Shown here one piece after another: positions 22,458 through 32,685 of a stretch of 64,000 nt of DNA. The position numbers and the translations under genes are program-made. Origin of the DNA: Tetracentron sinense. Lineage: Eukaryota; Streptophyta; Magnoliopsida; Trochodendrales; Trochodendraceae. A model generated the notes under the pieces. The model did not search any database and was not told where the DNA came from. It saw nothing but the letters and a program-made list of their open reading frames with translations. The number at the start of each line of letters is the position of its first letter. Within the stretch, counting starts at the first letter, position 1. The stretch spans positions 45,372,034 through 45,436,033 of the forward strand of contig CM026551.1 of assembly GCA_015143295.1 (NCBI GenBank). The letters run 5' to 3'.

Positions 22458-23940
22458 TTAAACCCTTGCCGATAAATCAAATGAAGAAATTTGTAGTGTC
22501 ATCTCGACAGTCTCACACATCCTTCTAGCTTCAGTGATGCGAGCCAAAGCAATGTCTAGCTCCCTCCAGATTTTATTCACCTCAGTGTCTACAGCATATT
22601 CAACTTCCTTGACTTCGAATAATCGAGCACGGTAGTTGTCAACAACTTCAGAAACTTCTTTTATCATGCTAGACGTTTGGCTAATATAGTCTGTCACCTG
22701 TGTTTTGATTGACTCGATGTCGATTACGTCGGTTATTTGTTGAACCCGACGAGCCAGGTTTATCAGAGTCTTGGCCTCTCTTTGCATGATTGGATTTTGG
22801 AGTCCCAAACTATCAAGAGTATTGAAAGCAGAGATACAATTTGTCTCCATTTGCCTAGATTGCTTATAGCTCCTAGTCAATAAAACAACTTTCAAAGTGT
22901 GGAGAATACACATGATGCTTTCCGCAAAAATGTCTACCATCATCGGAGAAGGCGATATGTCCGGGCCAACGACAGGAAGATTGAAAGCAAAAGGAGGAGT
23001 AGTTCTCAACCCATCAAGTGTCGCTACCAAAAAAAAGAGGAGTGTTAAAAAAAAAGGAATGACAAAAGAAAGAAACACTCACTAGAAATCTCGGAGAGTA
23101 TCCCGTGTAGGCGATGGAACTCTTTCCTGAACTCTAACCATAAGTCAGGCCTACCTTCAAATTGGTTAACTGAAGGAGGGGTAGATGGTGTGTATTTAGG
23201 CAATGGAGGAGCTTTTAACAGCAGAGCTTCATTAACAGGAGGATTGACATTAGATACCGCCTCCATCTCTGATGGATTGATGGTTATTTTTTCCTCCCCA
23301 TCTTCTACAAATAGTTCTGGAGTCTCAATATTCTCCAATTCCTGTATTGTTTCAGACATAATAACTTGAGACTCTCCTTCAGGTCCAGCTTGGGTCTTTG
23401 TCCCAACTTCGATATTTTCTGACTTTGACCTTGTCTCAGGCTCAATTGGTTTCTCCATCCGAGTTTCAAGAATAATGTCTTCAGAAATGTCATCAATAGG
23501 ATTAACAATCAGTATAATAACTATGACGTCAACCTCTACCTCTACCTTAGTTCTGCTAGGATCGAAACCAGCTTCCGGGATAGTTTCATTAAGCCCAATG
23601 GGCTTATAAACAGCCCCTGATTCAGATGACTGTCTGACATCATGGGTAGAGGGAATTGATCTCTTGGATCTTCTAGTTTGAAGCGAAAGTTTTACAGCTT
23701 CAATCATTTCACCCTTATGAAGCCGAGCTTCCTCAGCTTCTTCTTCTTCGGCAACGCTTTGATGAAAAGCTCCTAAAGCTTCATCACCAAGCCTCATATC
23801 TACAAAAGCATCATCTGGAGCTCCGTCTGTAACAGGATTATTATCATCAAGGGCCTCAGCAAAATTAGCAGATCGAGCTTTAGTCTCTGTTGCTGAATTA
23901 AAGTCATCTCCGTCAAAAGTTTCAGCATCTGGTTGAATAG
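22458..23940 (-). pseudogene. Antisense plant-mobile-domain gene of the Tat element, C-terminal part
   Basis: Two open frames of 250 and 206 codons join across a predicted 59-bp intron (23024-23082). The upstream part is acidic and low-complexity (EEEEAEEARLHKGE), then has a Pro-rich stretch (LPKYTPSTPPS) and GRPDLWLEFRKEFHRL. The downstream part, after splicing, is helical and coiled-coil-like (residues RARLFEVKEVEYAVDTEVNKI). It ends at a stop at 22458. The gene lies antisense between the tandem array and the 3' LTR, where extra antisense ORFs are known in the Tat lineage. The frame stays open to 23940, where the copia LTR begins. Function of the tail is unknown. Confidence 0.65.
23024..23082 (-). 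other. Predicted intron in the antisense gene
   Basis: On the minus strand the frame runs to ...gagatttcta, then gtgagtg (donor). T-rich sequence ends in ttttttggtag (acceptor), and the exon restarts cgacacttgatgg. Joining a|cg gives a Thr codon and keeps the frame open for 188 more codons. Unspliced reading meets a stop inside the segment. At 59 bp it is short for a plant intron but has canonical borders and a U-rich body. Confidence 0.65.
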
Positions 23941-25410
23941 TGAAAAAATTCGGTGAACCTCAAATCTGATGTTTGAGTTGAGAACTCACAAATCCAAGAG
24001 GGGATGGATTGGTTTCCCTAAAAGTCTATCTACCATTTTGAATATTTTAACAATTAAGTTATTAACTTAAGGGATGATAAAATTAAAGTGCAGAAATAGT
24101 TCACTGAGCAAACCACAACACAAGGATTTTTACGTGGAAACCTTTCCGGGAAAAACCACGGGACCTAGTCCAGCCAAGAGAAATCACTAAGACAAAGTAA
24201 ATAAGAACTTACAAGACTCGAACATGACTCCTTTGGATTCGACACTACGATCCTTCAGTTCTTAGTCCTCCACGCCTCGACAAGTCATCACGTACTCTCA
24301 AGTCCTGTGATCAACCGCAGCCGCTTGTACTTCTCTTTGTGTCTCGAAAACAGTCCATGACCTTCCGATCGATCTCTGTCAATGACGGCTTCAGATTACA
24401 CCGATCAAATCACACATTCACGATCCGTCTCAGATCGATCTCCTTCGCAAAGGCTCCGAAACGCTCCGGCCAAGTTGTTCTATCTGGAACGGGTTGATGG
24501 TTTGATAGAAATCAACACCTAGATGGACTCCTTCAATGGACAAGTCCAAACAAGCATAAGTGGAGCATTGGGCTTGTAAACTCTAGGATGAAAGGAACTA
24601 ACAAAGGGAGAAGAGCACTTAATTTCCACAGTTTTTATGAACTCTAGAAGGAGTTAAAAACCCTCTCTATACTCTCTCAAAGTTGTACTACACGAACTAG
24701 AGGGGTTCACAATATATAGGGAAGTGAAAACCATGTTTAGAAGTTGCTAAAAGGCTTAAAAACCAAAGAAGGCAAGAAAAAAAGTATAGGAAAAATTCCT
24801 ATATCAGGGTCGACCCTGGGAGTCACTTGGGTCGACCCAAACTCCTACTTCGATCGACCAAAAGGTCTTCCGAGGTTGACCTCCACTTTTTCAACCTTCT
24901 GGAATTTTCCACCATACAAAAACCTCCCATATCAGGGTCGACCTTGAGGTGCATACCTGATTTTCAAACTTCATTTTTGGCTCTCTCACCCTTCTCAAAA
25001 GTTGTAGATCTTTTCGACACAGTCGATTTGATATATTATAGAGCAAAATTTGATATACGGTTTCGAAGATATGCCACCTACAAGCAACCTTGGTTTTTTG
25101 AAAAATTTCAGAATTTTTTAACTTATTTTGCACTGCATATCTAATAACCTAGGATCCGTATCATTAGTTTAGGTCACTTACCACCTAAGGTATCATATTA
25201 GGATTATTCTAAGCAAATTCCCACCTACGGTAGCATGGTATCTAGGTCACTTACCATCCTATGAAGGAAATGATCAACTGAGTCTTCAATAGTTTTCAAC
25301 TTCACTTGTTTGCAGATGCTTGACGACAATGACACAAGATACACACCTAGACAGCTAGATTCACTTGTTTTGACACTGGAATATGGCAACACAAAAACAT
25401 GGACGTTACA
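23941..25410 (-). mobile_element. SIRE-like copia 3' LTR
   Basis: On the minus strand it starts TGTAACGTCC (25410) and ends AATTTTTTCA (23941). It matches the solo LTR at 2282-5526 and the split LTR at 36619-39001. It has GGGTCGACCC-type palindromes (24805-24950) upstream, on the minus strand, of a TATA-like ctatatattg near 24712-24721. The short ORFs at 24744-25144 overlap the palindromes and are not genes. Confidence 0.9.
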
Positions 25411-25425
25411 ATCTCCCTCTTTGGT
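25411..25425 (-). promoter_or_regulatory. Polypurine tract of the copia remnant
   Basis: On the minus strand ccaaagagggagat abuts the LTR start TGTAACG. The same relation (ctcctcctttaa, ctccccttttt next to the LTR) is seen at 39002 and 40338, which fixes the orientation of this family. Confidence 0.75.
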
Positions 25426-27150
25426 AATTCCGTGGCAAAACCAAACTGAAGTACATGACTTGATAGAAACTCACCCAAACACATCAAAATGGTGAATTAG
25501 GACATTACATGATTCCAACACTAATACATGACACCATTTGACAAATCATTTTAAATTAAGACACTTAAACTCTTGTCAAGTAAAATCTGTCTACTGCAAT
25601 CCTGCACCTACACATGCTTATTAACAAAACACTCAGTGAAGTATGTATAGAATATGAAAATAAGTAACCACAAGTAAAGAAAGGAATGTACTGAACTTGG
25701 GAAATAATACCCAACATTCTCCCCATTTTTGGCACAATTACTAAAGGTAATCATGAAGCCAATATCACAAAGAATATATCAATTTAACACATGTGAAATT
25801 TCAAGGCAATCACAGTACAACCAAGTAAATGCAGACAATGTGGGGACTAAGGGAACAAAAAGGAATATAAAGCACAAACTCCCCCTCAACAACTCAACTT
25901 GATCTTCTCCTCCTAAGATCAACGATACCATCAAAAATAGGGCACTTATGCTAGAAATGCCCATGACAACCAATACGGAAACAGATAATAATATCACAAA
26001 AAAATATCATGTGCTACACAAACATGCATCAAAAGCATTCCAAGCAGTAGTAATTTAAAATTACGAATCCAATGAAGTACATGATTAGTTAGACCGACTG
26101 AGGATACATATCTAACTCTCACGAAATGCTAAAGCATAGCCAATTTACTTAGTCACATTTAGTGAACAGTTCAAAAGTGAAGCATTTGTGTGTAGAGGTG
26201 GTCTGATTAGATACTAGATCAATGTTTCTTTCCCTTTCCAAGGATATGACATTAACCACTAAGGGGACTCCCGGATATATACATCATAGAATTCAAACCA
26301 AGTTAGATCTAGATATGTTGATTTCTTACATTTTAGTGCTCATTTTTCATTTTATTTGACTCATTATTTTTCTTTTACTATTGGTCAAATACCTCCGAAC
26401 TTGGTAAGATTTCTTTTGATGTTCTTTATCTGAACATATCTTTTCATGCAATGATGACTTTTACACTATCTAAGTAGATAGTCCTGGCTATTAGCAGCAA
26501 GGGCTTTCACTCTAGTGACCCAGATAGATACCTACTATCCGCCTAGGTAGCCATTTCATATTGTTTGCATCCAATAGTGATTTTTACACTAACCCAGTAG
26601 GTAGTCATTTTCATTGCAGTAATTTTTGCTCATGGAGGATATACAAAATGGGGATGACTAACAAAATGGTCATTCTAGATTAGTTATCCAAGGTCACACT
26701 ATTGAAATAAGTCAAACACCTACAAATTGGAAAATAAACCTCTGAACAAAATCAGTCAGAGTGCGTGTGAAATTTGTAAAGCATACACACATAAATAAGT
26801 TTCTAACTATTTAAGATAAACTCGGTCTAGTTTTCAGCCTAACCAAGAGATTATGAAGGTGATATATCCTCAATCAGTAACAAAATCATGTTCAACCCTG
26901 GACAAGTATAAAAATAAAGATCACACAAGTTATGCAGATCATGCTAGTCAAACAAGGGCAACATGACAAAAATCTTTTTGGATTTTAGGGATTTTCAATG
27001 TTTTTGGATTTTTCAAAATAAAGAAAACAGAAAAACATACCAAAGTAAAGAAAGACTAGTAAAAAGAAAGAATACTAGTATACACAGATAGCATAGCACT
27101 AGGACAAGATATATCACTAACAGCACACCCTAGGCTAAGATAGGCACGGG
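25426..27150 (-). other. Noncoding 3' region of the copia remnant
   Basis: Between gag and the polypurine tract lie 1.7 kb without a frame above 72 codons. No RT (YVDD), integrase or RNase H motif is visible, so pol has been lost. The segment at 25426-25690 recurs at 39015-39300 and 40350-40640, confirming that it belongs to the element interior. Confidence 0.65.
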
Positions 27151-28398
27151 CTAAGTGAAGCCCTTCAGGTCTTCCTTTCTCACCCAAACAGTTTTAGAAG
27201 TTTGATTGACTCTTTGGTCTCTAACCGTTTCAGTTGAGATAGGTATGACCTTTTGCCTCTTCCTCCTATTCCTCCTTTTCCAGGATTGAGTCCTAGAGTT
27301 ATGGCGGGCATTATGGTTCTCCCTGTTACCTCCTCTATATCTAGCATGAGGAGTGTCATGACCATACCACTGTCTAGAGTTGTGAGCAATTTTCATCACA
27401 TCTTCACACAAACTCCTAGACTTCTCCACTAGGACCTCAACTCTCCTTTGAAGATTCTCATTAAAGTTGTTGTGGTTTTTAAAACCATGATTGGGCATTC
27501 TTCGAAGTTTAGGACATCGAGGCTTAATATGACTCTTCACTCCTCATTTATGACATGTAGGAATGAATTTCTGAGTAGAAGGGTCTTTTCCTTTAGCAGG
27601 AGGGTGCCTTTTAGCACCAGGCTCAATGTTCGAGGTGGATGGAGTTTCCTTCTTGTCTCCACACCTCTGATTTTGCTCAAGATCAGCTAACTTGATTTCA
27701 AGACTTGTCTTTTCATCAACAAAAACATGCAAATCAGATTCAAGAAGCTGAATCTTGGCAATGAGGGAAGCCTTCTCTTCCTCAAGCTGTGACACAAGAG
27801 CTCTCAACCCTGAAGCCACTTGGTCTAAGACATCTTTTTCCATTTCAATAGATTTGATCTTTTTGGACATGAAAAACTTAACCTTTTTCAGCTTTAGGCA
27901 TTCCTGAAATAGTTCATCATAGGCTGCTTCAAGGTCTCCCTCAGAATCTGAGTCATTTTGACTCTCATTATCCTCCTCACCATCGCTACAGTGTTGGTTA
28001 CTCATTGCATTTGAAGAAGATTCCTCAATCCAAGATAAGGATGCAGTGAAGGTCACATAACCCCTAGTCTCCTCATAAGAAGAACTATTTGATTTTTCAG
28101 ATTCAGATTCACTGTCATCCCTTGTCTTGCCCTTAAATCTTTTCTTATTAGAGCATTTAGCGACAATATGGCCGTAGCCTTGACATTCATAGCATTGAAG
28201 ACCTTAGGATTTCTTGTCTACACTTTTAAAATGTTTTTTGTTTTCAAAGTGCTTGGACTTAGGCTTTTCAAAAGATTTTTGTTCCTTCGGGTTAAATCTT
28301 TTATTAAATTTCAAAATTTTTCTAAATTTCTTTGCAAATAAAGCCAACTCTTCTTCTTCATCCTTAGAGTCACTATCTGAATCATCTATAGATTCCTA
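27151..28398 (-). pseudogene. SIRE-type copia gag, C-terminal two thirds
   Basis: Reading on the minus strand: an acidic start (ESIDDSDSDSKDEEEELALFAKKFRKIL) contracted here to its key feature, EEEELALF-AKKFRK, is typical just before the knuckle. Then a stop at 28204-28206, a CCHC knuckle CYECQGYGHIVAKC, an acidic Ser-rich stretch, a heptad-rich coiled coil, and a second knuckle C-H-K-*-x4-H-x4-C in which the second Cys codon is TGA (27544-27546). Further on is a basic tail ending WVRKEDLKGFT, the usual gag/pol border in SIRE elements. Gag would form the particle and bind RNA. The N-terminal UBN2 part is missing. Confidence 0.82.
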
Positions 28399-28400
28399 GT

Positions 28401-29905
28401 GAAGATCTCTTATAATTCTTGGAGCTTCTTTCAAAATTGGGGGTTTAGCCTGGTCATAGCCAAATTGCCTTGTGAAACGGCTTGGGAAGTATGGTTTAAT
28501 ATAGCACTTCTCTCCAACACGCCATAAAAGCTTGGTGGGCGAAGGCTCATCATTGTTTCGTAATGAAGGAGTGTAACATGAGCATCTCCTTTTGAAGGGT
28601 TGTCCACCAAAACAGTGTCTCCCCTATGCTCAATTCTCCCTCAGAATGGACGTGGCTCGTATCGAGGAGTTGTGAACATATCCCGAACTCGCTCTTGAGT
28701 GACGAACTGGGTTGGCATCTGGTCAACAATAAAAATTAAGCTCAGAAGATGAGCTTCAGCCTTAATCTCTTCCCTTCTTTGATAAGTGCAAGCAAAATAC
28801 TGACTGATCCCTCCATATAGATACTGGAAAGGTCCTTGAGCTAATTGCTTCCCTGGGTATTGGCTCTTCGCAATGGTTCCTAATTCCCAGTATAGACTGG
28901 ACATCATTGGGATCAGGAGACAATGCTTAGTCCCTGTAGCTAGCCAACCGGCCACAACGAATGTCTCTGGACGAATGACCACTCCTCGATGGGAAGGCAG
29001 CACGAAACTACAAAGCCAACATGAAATGAAGGTAGCCAGATAAACTTTGTGGCTTATACCGTAGCTGGTCAGAATTTTAGAACTTCGGATTTCGTCATCA
29101 GACAGAGTAGGCTCTGGGTTCCTCAAGTACTCGTTGGCTTTGCCATGGAAGAAACACTTCAACCACAAAGTAAAGGAAACTCTACGAAAAAGTAGCCTTT
29201 CTTTTTTTCTGGTGCATCAGCTGTTTTTGACGCTTCTTCATCTTCTTCCTCTTCAATGGATACAGTAGCTGCTACTACGGCCATCTTGCCTTTTATATCA
29301 CTTAGTTTGCGACCAAGGATGATGTTATAAGCAATGAACAACTCCTTGGTGCAGCTAGGGACCTCATCTGAGTAGAGGTTGACATTAAACAAAGTAAATT
29401 CGTCATACGTGGCTCCGTCAATGGGAAGTCCCGAAATGTGGAACATAGCGTTCATCGGAAAACCGACCTCTCCCCAAGCCATATGAAATGTGTTGGTTGC
29501 TACGCACTATCGGTTCAAGAGACTGCGTAGAAAATGTGCATCTCTTTTATATTCATACCGAGCCAATGTCACGGCTCCCTAGATCCCAACTGTATTCAAT
29601 TCTGTGTGGAAGCGGACATAAACATCGTGCACCCATGTTGGTCATAAATCCCGGGTGTTTACGAATGAAGCATCCTTAATCTGCATCACGTTATCCCATA
29701 GGACCTTGTCTGTCCTAGTCAATAGGTTGTCAAATCTTTCTTTGACCACTCTAGTCGGATCTTCTACAGATAAATCAGCCTCTTTGAGAGATTTTAAGTA
29801 TAAGGCCTGACCTTCACTTCGGCTAGATATAGCACCAAGCCTGGGATCGAAAAGGGCAATAGGAGCAGTACTACTTCCCACCCATTCAGTTGGGTCTCGT
29901 ATCTT
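28401..29905 (-). pseudogene. Antisense plant-mobile-domain gene, N-terminal part
   Basis: The minus-strand reading passes RDPTEWVGSSTAPIALFDP, DAHFLRSLLE, then after a one-base shift CVATNTFHMAWGEVGFPM and GLPIDG, the signature of the plant mobile domain (PF10536, aminotransferase-like family). It goes on with FISCWLCSFVLPS, VIRPETFVVA and, after a stop at 28641 and another shift, SRFTRQFGYDQ. Stops lie at about 29642 and 29580. The domain occurs in host genes and in several transposons. It continues at 23940 beyond the copia insertion. No good start ATG is visible. Confidence 0.75.
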
Positions 29906-31143
29906 GAAGGATTAAACTTATCTAACACCACCTGGGCTCATTATCTTTATGTGACGGGTCAAAGTCTAGCCAGTTTGATCAACTTCGTCAATTTCCAGCC
30001 AACGAAGCGCCTGCTTTCCAATAAAATGTTGTGAAGAAATGGTCATTTTGCACAAAAGAAGAATGGAAGTTAATCAGGTATGGTATGTTACATAAATAAT
30101 TAAAATTTGTTAACAATATTCCTAAGGGGATGAAATAATAGTTGGGTCACAAATAGACCTAAGTCTTAACTAAAATAGTCACTTTTAATTAAAATGCCAA
30201 GGCATTTAAAATACCCTAAGTTGTGGGATAATTCAACTAGGCGTGTTTCAAAAAAGAAATTAAATAAATTTTATAATAACCTTAATCGGTTGAAAATGAT
30301 CTAAGGATCTTATCTTGGGACTTAACAAAATTTTGGAAAATTCCTACCCACAAATAAGTCTATGGGCAAGTTTCAGGACAAAACCAAAGTTTTTAAAAAG
30401 TCCATGTCCATGACAAAATGTCCACAGGCAGTAATTAGTGCCCGCAGGCATAGTGCCCACGAACACTAAATAAAGCCTACGGACACAAAGGTCTTTGGGA
30501 CTGTTTTAAGCCCGCGGACAAGGTCCTTGGGCAAAGTCAGCCCGCAGATAAGTCTACAAACAAGAGGTCATCTTCTCAGATAACCCTTCAGGTTTTCCTC
30601 ATCGGAAAACCTTGGAATCCTGGTAATGGTACTGAAATTCTTGCAAGAAAAAAAGCAGGAAACCCAAAAGGGCATTCCAGGGGTCCCTTCAACAGGAAAA
30701 ACCCCAAGAATGCTCAAAAGGGCATTCCGAAACATCTGGATGAAGAAAATCCCTCATCCTGGTTTCTGTAATCAAAAGAAACCCAAAGAAAGAGTTTCTT
30801 TCAAACTAACAGAGTACGGGAAAGACCAAAAAACCCTTCCCTGTAACCGGTTTAATTCGAAAAGGGAAAGCCCACCTGAAAATAAGGGGGCAAAGTGAGA
30901 GGAAGAAGGTTTTCTTCTCTGAAAGTGGAGAGCTCTGGGTTGTGGAGCTCTCTGGTTCTTTGAAAATGGAAAGGCAAAGTGTCTTCCTTGAGAACGAAGG
31001 GCTCTTTATATAAGGACCCCTCTTAAATAAATCCAGGTTGTCCATTTAAAATGGATAGCCCAGATGGTAGAAGAAGATCTCTCGACGTCTGGCATTAAGG
31101 AGGAGAAACCTTCATCATGAGGGTTTCTTGAAACCCACTACGA
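29906..31143. other. Tat element 3' region upstream of the 3' LTR, no certain gene
   Basis: This would be the 5' leader of the antisense gene. It has an AT-rich part (30060-30340), a cccgcgg/gcccgcagg-rich part (30410-30560) like that at 13700-14060, and a purine-rich part with short frames (30626-30898) that I do not recognise. A TATA-like site lies at 31006-31012. Confidence 0.5.
31004..31015 (-). promoter_or_regulatory. Possible promoter TATA of the antisense gene
   Basis: The minus strand reads ccttatataaag, followed by a pyrimidine-rich leader-like stretch, about 1.1 kb upstream of the first recognisable codons. The core is nearly symmetrical, so direction is uncertain. The minus direction fits the only coding region nearby. 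Confidence 0.4.
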
Positions 31144-31144
31144 T

Positions 31145-31160
31145 GGGGGGGGGGGGGGGG
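31145..31160. repeat. G16 homopolymer
   Basis: Sixteen G in a row, followed by aga, about 90 bp before the 3' LTR. It may be an expanded purine tract. Length is prone to sequencing error. Confidence 0.9.
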
Positions 31161-31195
31161 AGACAATAAGCCTCCCCACATTCACTGCCATATGG

Positions 31196-31238
31196 CAGGA
31201 TCTGAATGGCTGAAACATTCTCAGCCATTCAGATCCTG
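31196..31238. repeat. Perfect 18-bp inverted repeat (hairpin) next to the 3' LTR
   Basis: The arm 31196-31213 (caggatctgaatggctga) is the exact reverse complement of 31221-31238, with a 7-base loop. A 14-bp palindrome ctgccatatggcag (31185-31198) overlaps its left edge. The 3' LTR starts 10 bp downstream, where a polypurine tract is expected; only gaggggtatt is there. Confidence 0.9.
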
Positions 31239-31248
31239 AGGGGTATTT

Positions 31249-32647
31249 GTGGGTAGTAAAATTTCACCACCCGCAAGGCGGGTGTATAGTGCATTTGCCT
31301 ATACAGGATCATCACCCATTGAATGGGTGATTAAGATTCGCGCATGCAAAAAGTACGCGTACCAGCAGGCCAAGGGCTGGCTCACTACCAACCCGCCTAG
31401 CATTAAATACTGGCAGTAGGACAATAATGCCTCGTGGATACTCCTCTATGTCAGTCCATAGAGGACTGACACGTGGTTAGGGTTTGCCCTCGCGGACATA
31501 CCCTCATTCAAGCTTGCGGATAAACTCTATAAGTCCATCCGCAAGTCAGTCAATGAGTAGCCCAGTTCGTGCCATAAAAGGCTATGGACTTAACCCAGAC
31601 CAAGGGTTGGACCCATGGTCCCACCCTGCATTGGTCGTGGACTGACTAAGGTCAGACCCTAGTCCGCAGTCCAAATATGCTTGGACCTGACCTAGACCGC
31701 AGGTGAGACCAATGGTCTCACCTCTTTAATTTGTGGACTAACCAAGGTCAGTCCTTTCCCAGATGTCAGTCAGTATCTGACCGTCATGTGGCAGAGAATC
31801 CTTAATAAAAAGGACTCTCTACCAGCTTTGGGAGATCCTAAGATAGAGATCCTCTTTTTTTCCCCAATAATAGAGTGCCATATGACACCATATTCGAAAG
31901 GAGAAGTAATCTCTTCCCTTTTATGGTAAGATAAGACTCTTCCCTCTTTTTGAGTGAAGTCTTATCCTCCCAGGTTTCCCAAAAGGGAAAACTAATTTAG
32001 AGTCTTTCAAGAAAAAGGACTCCTATCCGTACCAGATTTTTTAAGATAAGAGAAACCAACTGTCTTAGACAGATGACCCTCTCTGAGGAGAGTTGACCTC
32101 TTTCGATTTTCTTAAAAAGAGGAAGTCAAAGGAGAATCCAAAGAGGACTCCCCAAAGGATATAAAAAATGGAGTTTCTCACAAGAAACTCTCATACATGC
32201 ACAAGAACCAAAAAAGGAACACACAGGCACAAAGGAAGAGAGAAAAAAGAACTTTCTTTTATAGGAAAACAACAACAAAAGAAGAAGAAGGATCTCTCAT
32301 CAAATGGAGAACATCAGGTGAACCCCCAATATGGCCACATCTCTTTCTATTTTTCTTTTATTGATACAAACACCTCAATGAGGTATCCTGTAATGCCTAT
32401 ATGGGATCTGGGTAACCCCATTGAATAAATAAAATATATTTTATTCAAATATTTGTTCTTATTTATTCTTCTTATTAATCAGAGGTTCTTCCTTAAACTG
32501 GAAAGGTAATTAATAGTCTGAGTTTACTCAGATTGGAAGGATAGTCCCCCACACAAAATAATAAACTCCATAGAACAATGGAGGTAATCTGACCACAAGG
32601 TTCAAGAGGTCAATCAAAAAAAGACGCTTGAAATTTACGTGTACAAC
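31249..32647 (+). mobile_element. Tat element 3' LTR
   Basis: Uninterrupted LTR of 1399 bp from TGTGGGTAG to TGTACA. It has a TATA-like gatataaaaaa at 32158-32168 and a leader, matching 12409 onward in the 5' copy. The 86-codon frame at 32168-32428 starts in the promoter region, and the equivalent part of the 5' LTR has no such frame, so it is not a gene. Many single changes and small indels separate the two LTRs, so insertion is not recent. Confidence 0.9.
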
Positions 32648-32652
32648 ACATA

Positions 32653-32685
32653 TCTATTAGAGACGATGTTCTTTCCGTCACTATG
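32653..32685. mobile_element. DNA transposon fragment between two gypsy insertions
   Basis: The 33 bases hold tattagagacg and ttccgtcacta, the subterminal motif of the base element. They continue from 1105 on the left and into 35316 on the right once both insertions are removed. Confidence 0.75.

Larger units (their letters stand above)
23941..28400 (-). mobile_element. Ty1/copia SIRE-like remnant: 3' LTR, 3' UTR and partial gag
   Basis: On the minus strand, right to left, come a gag that starts mid-protein (about 28400), a noncoding stretch, a purine-rich tract and a 1470-bp LTR. The 5' LTR, PBS, gag N-terminus and all of pol are missing. It splits the plant-mobile-domain gene: GYDQAKPPILKEAPRII ends near 28410 and the acidic part resumes at 23940. 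Without the 5' LTR no TSD can be set, so a deletion at the right border probably followed insertion. Confidence 0.82.
1101..32652 (+). mobile_element. Tat-lineage Ty3/gypsy retrotransposon (outer element), heavily nested
   Basis: The element proper is 1106-32647, flanked by acata (1101-1105) and acaca (32648-32652), a 5-bp TSD with one change. The two LTRs are homologous: 1106-1409 plus 11826-12877 on the left and 31249-32647 on the right, about 1.36 and 1.40 kb once the nested insertion is removed. The interior holds a PBS, a decayed gag region, an integrase, a 3' tandem array and an antisense gene. Extra ORFs and satellite-like 3' UTRs are known traits of the Tat lineage. Without the nested Tekay, LINE and copia insertions it would be about 13 kb. 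Protease, RT and RNase H are missing, lost with the 3' half of the inserted LINE. Confidence 0.85.

Noticed and set aside
30626..30898. 90-codon Lys/Pro-rich ORF
   Set aside because: Low-complexity purine-rich DNA, no known domain, no partner copy; kept only as part of the noncoding region.
32168..32428. 86-codon ORF in the Tat 3' LTR
   Set aside because: The same region of the 5' LTR does not keep the frame; it starts at the TATA/R region.
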